Below are positions 57,297 through 64,000 of a stretch of 64,000 nucleotides of DNA, in pieces. Both the position numbers and the translations under genes were made by a program. The notes below the pieces were generated by a model. It ran no database searches and was not told the DNA's origin. It was given only the letters and a program-made list of their open reading frames with translations. The stretch is from Deltaproteobacteria bacterium (GTDB lineage Bacteria; Desulfobacterota; GWC2-55-46). Numbering within the stretch: the stretch's first letter is position 1; each line of letters begins with the position of its first letter. The stretch lies in contig JACOUO010000008.1 of NCBI GenBank assembly GCA_016177845.1, forward strand, positions 62,001 to 126,000, in the 5' to 3' direction.

Positions 57297-59246
57297 ATGC
57301 ACAAGAGCCTTGCCAGAAAGATACTGGAAAGCCATATTGTATCAGGCAGTTGGAACGAAAGCCCGGAGATAGGCATAAAGATAGACCAGACCTTGACGCA
57401 GGACGCAACAGGAACTCTTGCCTATCTTGAGTTCGAAGCGCTGGGCATAGACTCGGTAAAGACCGAGCTTTCCGCAAGCTATGTCGATCATAACCTTCTT
57501 CAGACGGATTTCAAGAACGCTGATGACCACAGGTTCCTGATGTCGTGCGCCATGAAGTACGGAGTCTACTTCTCACCTCCGGGCAACGGAGTTTCCCATC
57601 CGGTACACATGGAGCGTTTTGGAGTGCCAGGCAAAACCCTCCTTGGCTCAGACAGCCACACATCAACTGCAGGCGCGCTCGGCATGATAGCCATAGGCGC
57701 GGGAGGTCTTGATGTGGGCCTTGCAATGGCAGGTGAGCCGTTCTTCCTGAAAGTCCCGAAGATAATGGGCGTGAAGCTTACAAAAAAGTTAAAACCGTGG
57801 GTTTCCGCAAAGGATGTGATACTTGAGATGCTCCGCCGCCATACAGTAAAAGGCGGTGTTGGAAAGATAATCGAATACTGGGGGCCGGGGGTCAATACCT
57901 TATCCGCAACCGACAGGGCAACGATTGCCAATATGGGCGCTGAACTTGGGGCAACCACCTCGATATTCCCTTCCGATGAGATGACAAGGGATTTCCTTGA
58001 ACGGCAGGGCAGGGTCCACCAGTGGATACCGCTTGAGGCAGACCCGAATGCAGAATACGACGAGAACGATGAGATTGACCTGTCAGCAATAGAGCCTCTG
58101 ATAGCCTGCCCAAGCTCCCCCGATAATGTAGTAAAAGTAAAAGACATCGAAGGCACTCCGGTAGGGCAGGTCATAATAGGTTCATCCGTAAACTTCTCTT
58201 TCAGGGATATGATGGTGGTATGCAAGGCTTTGAAGGGAAAAGTCGCGCACCCTTCGGTAAGCCTTGAGATAAATCCGGGCAGCAGAGAGGTGCTTGAAAA
58301 CATAGAGAAGGCTGGCGGTACGCTTATACTCAACCACGCAGGAGCGCGCGTACAACAGTCAGGCTGTCTCGGCTGCATAGGCATGGGGCAGGCCCCTCCT
58401 ACAAAGACCGCCTCTGTCAGGACATTTCCAAGGAATTTCAAAGGCAGGAGCGGCACAGAAGATGATTTTATCTATCTCTCAAGCCCTGAGACAGCTGTTG
58501 CTGCCGCTATATTCGGCAGCATCACAGACCCGAGGAAACTCGGCACTTACCCAAAAATAACGGAACCCAAAAAATATATTTATAATGATTCAATCATCTT
58601 AAAGCCCTTGCCTGTTGAAGAAAGAAAAAAGGTGACGATAGTACGGGGGCCGAACATAGCGCCCTTCCCTGCCCTTGAGCCCTTGCCTGAATCCTACGAA
58701 GGAGAGGTGCTGCTTAAGGCAGAGGACAATATCTCAACAGACCACATAATGCCCGCAGGAAACGAGGTATTGCCACTGCGGTCCAACATACCGCTTATAA
58801 GCGAACATACATTTGAAAGGGTTGATAAGACCTTCAGCTCAAGGGCAAAACAGGCCCAAGGGGCAATAGTAGTCGGAGGAGAAAATTACGGACAGGGCTC
58901 ATCAAGAGAGCACGCTGCCCTCGCGCCAAGGTATCTTGGGGTCAGGGTAAAGATAGCAAAGGGCTTTGCCCGCATCCACAGGACAAACCTCATAAACTTC
59001 GGCATCATACCGCTTACATTCAAAAACCCTTCTGACTATTCAATTATCGAGCAGGGCGACAGGATAAGCTTACCTGATATCAGGAAGGCTATCGAGAACG
59101 GGGCAGAGGAGTTTGAGGCGATATTAAAAGGCAGGGAAGAGAGGAAGCTCCCTTTGAAAATAATCCTCAGCAAAAGGGAGCGAGACTGCATACTTGAAGG
59201 GAGCCTTTTGAATATTATAAAAAAGAAATTCTACCGACCCAAGTAG
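57297..59246 (+). CDS. aconitate hydratase
   Basis: TLTQDATGTLAYLEFEALG, LLGSDSHTSTAGALGMIAIGAGGLDV, GENYGQGSSREHAALAPRYLGVR. ATG at 57297 chosen; ORF track start lies in the repeat element. Confidence 0.94.
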   Translation: MHKSLARKILESHIVSGSWNESPEIGIKIDQTLTQDATGTLAYLEFEALGIDSVKTELSASYVDHNLLQTDFKNADDHRFLMSCAMKYGVYFSPPGNGVSHPVHMERFGVPGKTLLGSDSHTSTAGALGMIAIGAGGLDVGLAMAGEPFFLKVPKIMGVKLTKKLKPWVSAKDVILEMLRRHTVKGGVGKIIEYWGPGVNTLSATDRATIANMGAELGATTSIFPSDEMTRDFLERQGRVHQWIPLEADPNAEYDENDEIDLSAIEPLIACPSSPDNVVKVKDIEGTPVGQVIIGSSVNFSFRDMMVVCKALKGKVAHPSVSLEINPGSREVLENIEKAGGTLILNHAGARVQQSGCLGCIGMGQAPPTKTASVRTFPRNFKGRSGTEDDFIYLSSPETAVAAAIFGSITDPRKLGTYPKITEPKKYIYNDSIILKPLPVEERKKVTIVRGPNIAPFPALEPLPESYEGEVLLKAEDNISTDHIMPAGNEVLPLRSNIPLISEHTFERVDKTFSSRAKQAQGAIVVGGENYGQGSSREHAALAPRYLGVRVKIAKGFARIHRTNLINFGIIPLTFKNPSDYSIIEQGDRISLPDIRKAIENGAEEFEAILKGREERKLPLKIILSKRERDCILEGSLLNIIKKKFYRPK

Positions 59247-59270
59247 GCGCCCAAGAAGGCGCCTACTTGG
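59239..59270. terminator. 13-bp perfect hairpin between convergent genes
   Basis: CCAAGTAGGCGCC-CAAGAA-GGCGCCTACTTGG; contains the aconitase stop codon. Confidence 0.7.
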
Positions 59271-59277
59271 TCTAACA

Positions 59278-59724
59278 TTAAAGGGCAGGCTTCTGTGTTT
59301 CAGTCTGTACAGGAGCGGGCTGTACTGCCTGAGTAGGCTGAACAGGAACAGGCTGCTGGTTTGCCTGAAGCTCTTTGGCCCCCTGCCCGTAAGTATAATA
59401 GTAAACTGTGTTACGCTTGTTGATGCTATCTGCATCAATTGCTGCTTCCGGGGCTGCCCAAACTATCGAGATAGGCCAGAAGAGCAGGTTTAGGACACCA
59501 TACATCCATTGCTCACCCTCATTAGTCCCTATAGCCAAATAAAAATTCCCAAAACCTGGGAGGATATTGAGAACGCCTGCCGCACCCGGATTCTTAAGTT
59601 CTTCATGAGGTACAATTACGCCCTTGGCTTTGAGTTCAGCTATCTTTGTCTTTTCAAGGGAACTGAGGGTGGTGCAAGATGTGAGCGAAATAGCGAGTAA
59701 GGCCATTAAAAGTTTCTTTTTCAT
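59278..59724 (-). CDS. putative lipoprotein
   Basis: MKKKLLMALLAISLTSCTTLSS with LTSC lipobox; Gln/Pro-rich C-terminus. Confidence 0.8.
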   Translation of the reverse strand: MKKKLLMALLAISLTSCTTLSSLEKTKIAELKAKGVIVPHEELKNPGAAGVLNILPGFGNFYLAIGTNEGEQWMYGVLNLLFWPISIVWAAPEAAIDADSINKRNTVYYYTYGQGAKELQANQQPVPVQPTQAVQPAPVQTETQKPAL

Positions 59725-59823
59725 CGTGGACTCCTTGAAATAAATTTATAGGGAGCCGAAATATTACATTAGTTACAATAGTAAAGCAAGTCTAATGAGT
59801 TTGTAAGTATAAAATAATCTTTT

Positions 59824-60852
59824 TTAGATATTTTTTTTAATATTTTCAATCAAATGATTAAATTTATCATCCCCCTGCCCTGAGATGAGCTTTACTTTTT
59901 CCTTTGGAACGCCCGCGCCTATCCTTATGGCGGTCTTGATTTGCTTCTGCTCCCAGACATCCTTTTCAGTTACAGGCTCCCATTTGCCGAATGACTTTAT
60001 TACGCCAAGCCCGACAATATCAGCCGCAACCCTGTCACCGCTTGCAATTATTAAATTCGTATCAGCCGGAGTGCCTTCCCAAGGGCCTCCCTCTATCATG
60101 GATACAGTCCCGTCCACTATATTCAGGTCAGGAGTATAGGCAGCGTTAAATTCCGCCACCACCTCCTCCCAATGCACAGGGTCAACAAGATAAGGCCTCT
60201 GCTTTAAATGGGTGCATCCGATGAAATTTTTAAGCGTGATAGAGTAGCTTGCCGACCTGTGGGTCTTGATCACAGGCAGGTTTATTATGATGTCCGGCCT
60301 GAATATCCACTCGGTCACATATGCTTTTTTAATGTATTGGTTCTTTGGCAGATCCACCTCTACCCAGCCGAAGTCCTCAAAGGTGATGACCTCTGCCCCG
60401 TTCTCCTCAGCCGCCTGTTTTATCCTGTTCTTCTTCATGTTCCTTGTAGTTGAAAGGGTCCTGAATGCGGACATATCGCCTACATAGACCTTCTGCGCGC
60501 CATATTCGTAGAGTATCTTTACGAGGGAGCCGACAACATCCGGGTTTGTTGTCGCCGGGTTCTTCTCGCCTGAGACGACATTGGGCTTCACAAGGATGGT
60601 CTTCCCCTTTACCCCAAGCTTCTCAAAGCCCCCGATAAAAGCGACCGCCTCTTTTATCATCTCTTCAATGGGCTTGCTTCCTGATATGCCGACAAGAGCC
60701 TTGTCGCCGTCCATGAAACGGTTTTCCCTTATCCTCGGGAAGCTCTTCTTCTTTGGCTTGAAAAAAAACTGCGCAAGCGCAGTGGTATTGCCTGAGAAAA
60801 GGAAGAGAAGAAAAACACCGATTATTTTCAAAATGTATCGCCTTGATAGCAT
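59824..60852 (-). CDS. DUF362 domain-containing protein
   Basis: KTILVKPNVVSGEKNPATTNPDVVGSLVKILYEYGAQKVYVGDMS; IINLPVIKTHRSASYSITLKNFIGC. Confidence 0.88.
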   Translation of the reverse strand: MLSRRYILKIIGVFLLFLFSGNTTALAQFFFKPKKKSFPRIRENRFMDGDKALVGISGSKPIEEMIKEAVAFIGGFEKLGVKGKTILVKPNVVSGEKNPATTNPDVVGSLVKILYEYGAQKVYVGDMSAFRTLSTTRNMKKNRIKQAAEENGAEVITFEDFGWVEVDLPKNQYIKKAYVTEWIFRPDIIINLPVIKTHRSASYSITLKNFIGCTHLKQRPYLVDPVHWEEVVAEFNAAYTPDLNIVDGTVSMIEGGPWEGTPADTNLIIASGDRVAADIVGLGVIKSFGKWEPVTEKDVWEQKQIKTAIRIGAGVPKEKVKLISGQGDDKFNHLIENIKKNI

Positions 60853-60940
60853 TGACGGGCCTTTTATGTTTTTGATTTAAGTATAGCAGGGTTGGAAAGA
60901 GGAGGGGCGGGGCGTGAAAAGGAAAAAATATTCAGTCAGT

Positions 60941-61259
60941 TCAGTGCTGTTTTAACTTTGCTTCGCTCCTAAACAATATTTTTCTTTCCCTCTCCCCTTG
61001 TGGGAGAGGGCTGGGGTGAGGGGGTAAAAAAACAGATTGCTTTCAATCTGTTCACAAATGACGACCTTTGGTATTTTCCCAAGGAAAGAGGGCAGTCCAA
61101 AATCTTTAATGCAGGATTCCCGATAGAAGCATTCGGGAATGACGGCTTGATTAAGCTGGGAGCCAATGCCCTGAGGAGCAAGCCCAGCGCACAAAAGTTA
61201 AAAAACAACAACGCTTTACTACAAGTCTCTTTTTTGAAGCTCAGTGCTGTTTTAACTTT
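60941..61259. repeat. 19-bp direct repeat TCAGTGCTGTTTTAACTTT at 60941-60959 and 61241-61259
   Basis: Exact copies 300 bp apart in the extragenic repeat island. Confidence 0.85.
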
Positions 61260-61490
61260 AACGCCAGCCGGGCTCTTTCGGGCGAATGGCTCGCCACCCG
61301 CTCCTCCCCAATCCGCTCGCTCGCCCTGCCTCCCTTAGGGGATGCTTCGCCATTTGCGCCCTCGGGGGTTTTGTAAAGACAAAATACAAAAAAGATTGCC
61401 TCGTCGCTTCGCTCCTCGCAATGACAATATTTTTCTTCCCCTCTCCCCTTGTGGGAGAGGGCTGGGGTGAGGGGGAAAAAACAGATTGCT
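60960..61490. repeat. about 83-bp near-direct repeat (60960-61042 and 61406-61490)
   Basis: GCTTCGCTCCT...AATATTTTTCTT-CCCTCTCCCCTTGTGGGAGAGGGCTGGGGTGAGGGGG-AAAAAACAGATTGCTT in both copies. Confidence 0.85.
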
Positions 61491-61756
61491 TCGCTCTGCC
61501 CGCGATGACAGGTTTAGTAATTGTCATTCCCGCGAAAGCGGGAATCCAGTATTTTTAAAAATAGATTCCCGATAGAGACATTCGGGAATGACGACTTGAT
61601 TAGCGAACGGACTCGACAGCGAACGGAGTCCAATGCCCGGAAGGGCGAACGGCAGTTCGCAAAAGTAATAAAGCACAGTGACAGGTATAGCCCACCCTTC
61701 AATTGCTCTAAATACTGGATTCCCGATAGAGACATTCGGGAATGACGGCTTGATTA
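61115..61756. repeat. three direct copies of a 39-bp extragenic palindromic unit (61115, 61564, 61718)
   Basis: GATTCCCGATAGARRCATTCGGGAATGACGRCTTGATTA; a related GTCATTCCCGCGAAAGCGGGAATCCAG element at 61523-61549. Confidence 0.87.
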
Positions 61757-61895
61757 AGGAGGGCTGGGGTGAGGGGTAGTTTTTACTTTTCCCCCTCCCC
61801 TTTTATCCCTTCCCATCAGGGGAGGGGGAATTGTTTTTATATCTTGTCTTGTTTTTAAAACACCACCTCAAGGGGCATCATTGGAAAGGTTTACT

Positions 61896-62633
61896 TTACT
61901 TCAGCACTTCCTTAAGCTTTGAGAATTCATCGATGATAATATCGCACCCTGCCTCGACCAGCTCTCCCCTGCCCCTGAACCCGTATGCGGCCCCGACTGT
62001 GCAGGTTCCAGCGGCCTTTCCAGCCTCGCAGTCAACAGGACTGTCACCGACTATAACCGCCTTGTTTGGAGCAACCCCCAATGTATTTACGACCTTCTCA
62101 ACAGGCTCGGGGTGAGGTTTTTTATTAAGGAGAGAATCCCCTCCCAATACCATCCTGAAATACCTGCTCAATTTTAATATATCGAGTATCTGCTCCGATA
62201 AGCCGATTGGCTTATTGGTAACAATAGCCATCTGCTTGCCTTTATCCCTGAAAAACTCGATGGTATCTATCACCCCGGGGTATATATATGTCTTTACCAC
62301 AAGGTGCCCTCCATAGAACTCAAGGAACTTGTTCCTTGCCTCAAGTATCCTCTCAGGGCCCTCATCAGGCATAAGCTTCTCAAGCAGCGGCTTTACTCCC
62401 CAGCCGATATGCCCCACAATTTCATTGATATCCCTCTCCCTGTGGTCCATCGCAAGAAGCGTCCTGTTGGCTGACCAGGCTATGTCCTGGCTTGAATCAA
62501 TGAGGGTTCCGTCAAGGTCAAAGATTATAAGGTCTGTCTCTATTATACGGCTCACGGTATCGGTATCCTTTTCATTCAATAAAATCAAGAGCCGTAGAGT
62601 ATAACACAGCCGCAAACTATTGACAAATGCCAA
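61896..62633 (-). CDS. HAD-family phosphatase (phosphoglycolate phosphatase-like)
   Basis: DLIIFDLDGTLIDSSQDIAWSANRTL; VGDSPVDCEAGKAAGTCTVGAAYGFR. True start may be downstream of 62633. Confidence 0.9.
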   Translation of the reverse strand: MAFVNSLRLCYTLRLLILLNEKDTDTVSRIIETDLIIFDLDGTLIDSSQDIAWSANRTLLAMDHRERDINEIVGHIGWGVKPLLEKLMPDEGPERILEARNKFLEFYGGHLVVKTYIYPGVIDTIEFFRDKGKQMAIVTNKPIGLSEQILDILKLSRYFRMVLGGDSLLNKKPHPEPVEKVVNTLGVAPNKAVIVGDSPVDCEAGKAAGTCTVGAAYGFRGRGELVEAGCDIIIDEFSKLKEVLK

Positions 62634-62654
62634 TAAAGTGACATAATTCTATTA

Positions 62655-62673
62655 GATAATGAAAATCATTATC
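62655..62673. promoter_or_regulatory. Fur box
   Basis: GATAATGAAAATCATTATC matches consensus GATAATGATAATCATTATC at 18 of 19 positions; upstream of the thioredoxin-like gene. Confidence 0.8.
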
Positions 62674-62696
62674 AATCAGGGAGGAGGCGGTGACAG

Positions 62697-63260
62697 ATGT
62701 CAAAGATTAGTTGGGTAGAAAACCTGGAAATAGCTCAGAAAGAGGTATTCAGGACAGGAAAGCTCGTACTGATGTTCTTCCATCATCCCGCGTGCGGAGG
62801 ATGCAGAAAGACTATCGATATAACATTTGACGACAAGGATGTGCTTGAATTAATTGATAAAGAGTTTGTGCCTGTCTCATTTGTGGTTACAGAGGCGCAG
62901 GATGTGACGGCAAGATACAAGGTGGAATGGACTCCCACTTTCATTATTGCTGACGCTTTCGGAAATGAACTTGAACGCTGGGTGGGCTATCTGCCGCCTG
63001 AGGATTTTATTTCACAGGTTCATCTCTCGGAAGGTCTTGCGGCTTTTCACAGGAACAATTTTCCACAGGCCGAACACGCCTTTGAATGGATAATAGACAA
63101 TAACCCCGACTCGGAGATCGCCCCAAAGGCAAGGTATTACATGGGTGTGACCCTTTACAAGGAAACGGGAGACCCTGCTCACCTTACCCGCACCTGGGAA
63201 GCGATGAATAAGAGATATCCGGGTCATTTCTGGACAAAAAAGGCATCAGCATGGTCGTAG
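62697..63260 (+). CDS. thioredoxin-fold protein with C-terminal TPR-like segment
   Basis: LVLMFFHHPACGGCRKTIDITFDDKDVLELIDKEFVPVSF..YKVEWTPTFIIAD; EGLAAFHRNNFPQAEHAFEWIIDNNPDSEIAPKARYYMGVTLYK. Confidence 0.87.
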   Translation: MSKISWVENLEIAQKEVFRTGKLVLMFFHHPACGGCRKTIDITFDDKDVLELIDKEFVPVSFVVTEAQDVTARYKVEWTPTFIIADAFGNELERWVGYLPPEDFISQVHLSEGLAAFHRNNFPQAEHAFEWIIDNNPDSEIAPKARYYMGVTLYKETGDPAHLTRTWEAMNKRYPGHFWTKKASAWS

Positions 63261-63285
63261 CCTCCTGATGTTCCTGATTGGCGGC

Positions 63286-63311
63286 CCCCGCCCGCAAAGG
63301 GCGGGGTTTTT
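63286..63311 (+). terminator. Rho-independent terminator
   Basis: CCCCGCCC-GCAAA-GGGCGGGG followed by TTTTT. Confidence 0.9.
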
Positions 63312-63416
63312 CTTTGCCTTCTTTACGCCCTCAAAAAAAGCTCTCTTACCTTTACAATCATTACCTCTTTTGATATTCTATCCTGAAGCTTAATTCACCT
63401 TATAAAACAAGGTTCT

Positions 63417-64000
63417 ATGTTAGTAAGAAAGCCCTGTGTAGCAGGGAAATTCTATCCGGGCGACGAGAAAACGCTTAAGGCCTCGGTTGATAATTTCCTC
63501 TCCCACAGCCCTAAGGAAACGGCAAAGGCCATCATTGCCCCGCATGCGGGTTATGTCTATTCAGGCGGGGTTGCAGGTTTTATATATTCATGCGTCCATA
63601 TGCCCGATGATGTTATACTCATCGGCCCTAACCACACGGGACTTGGCAAAAAGGTATCGGTAATGGCGCAAGGCGCATGGGATATGCCCCTTGGCAAGGT
63701 CAATATAAATAAAGAGCTTGCCGAAGAGGTCATCAGTTCCTCCGCCCTCTTTTCAAAAGACAATGAAGCGCACCTGCTTGAGCATTCCCTTGAGGTACAG
63801 CTCCCTTTCATCTACAGCCTTAATAAGGCCTCAAGGATAGTGCCGATAACAGTTATGCAGGCAACCATTGCCCAATGTGCTGAGATGGGCAAGGCCATTG
63901 CAGGCGTTATCAGCAACTACGGTAAAGAGGTGCTCATCGTCGTAAGCTCTGACATGAACCATTACGAGTCAGAGGCTGCTACAAGGGCGAAAGACAGGCT
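63417..64000 (+). CDS. MEMO-family (AmmeMemoRadiSam system protein B) protein, truncated by window edge
   Basis: MLVRKPCVAGKFYPGDEKTLKASVDNFLSHSPKETAKAIIAPHAGYVYSGGVAGFIYSC..VILIGPNHTG..EHSLEVQLPFI; open to the end of the window. Confidence 0.88.
   Translation, partial: MLVRKPCVAGKFYPGDEKTLKASVDNFLSHSPKETAKAIIAPHAGYVYSGGVAGFIYSCVHMPDDVILIGPNHTGLGKKVSVMAQGAWDMPLGKVNINKELAEEVISSSALFSKDNEAHLLEHSLEVQLPFIYSLNKASRIVPITVMQATIAQCAEMGKAIAGVISNYGKEVLIVVSSDMNHYESEAATRAKDR

Noticed and set aside
57566-58456. 296-aa minus-strand ORF inside aconitase
   Set aside because: Antisense to a well-supported CDS with diagnostic motifs; low-complexity Ser/Pro-rich peptide.
61258-61527. ORFs in the repeat island (e.g. 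61258-61527, 60952-61194, 61286-61558) with SPSPQPSPTRGEG-like peptides
   Set aside because: They are translations of extragenic repeats; composition and multi-frame openness argue against real proteins.

Overview
The window is a bacterial chromosome segment. By gene content it resembles an uncultured Nitrospirota or deltaproteobacterial lineage (inference only). About half (1-33104, all minus strand) is one tightly packed, probably co-transcribed surface polysaccharide locus: nonulosonic-acid-type genes (NeuB-like start, formyltransferase, LegC-like, LegB-like), a multi-SLBB export protein, Wzi-like, Wzz-like, a CapD-type dehydratase, a WecA/MraY-type initiating transferase, several glycosyltransferases, two adjacent B12-binding radical SAM proteins, an O-antigen polymerase/ligase, an SQD1-like (UDP-sulfoquinovose synthase) epimerase, a CDP-glucose branch (RfbF/RfbG/cupin epimerase), aminotransferases, a HAD protein and a 2-hydroxyacid dehydrogenase. 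A near-perfect sigma-54 promoter (33440-33454) lies about 340 bp upstream of the first gene, with an inverted repeat about 100 bp further upstream. The right half is mostly housekeeping and stress genes: DEAD-box helicase, TetR/EmrAB efflux operon with a clear sigma-70 promoter and operator, PrmC, a Cache-HAMP-PAS kinase with an NtrC-type regulator, NlpC/P60, EamA, hemerythrin, a PDZ/Met-rich protein, ferritin/rubredoxin genes, GH15, aconitase, a composite extragenic repeat island, a Fur-box-preceded thioredoxin, and a truncated MEMO-family gene. Several genes missing from the ORF track were found by reading: a 30-aa membrane peptide, a 55-aa zinc-ribbon protein, a 39-aa rubredoxin, and the two edge-truncated genes. 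I found no tRNA, rRNA, CRISPR array or transposase.
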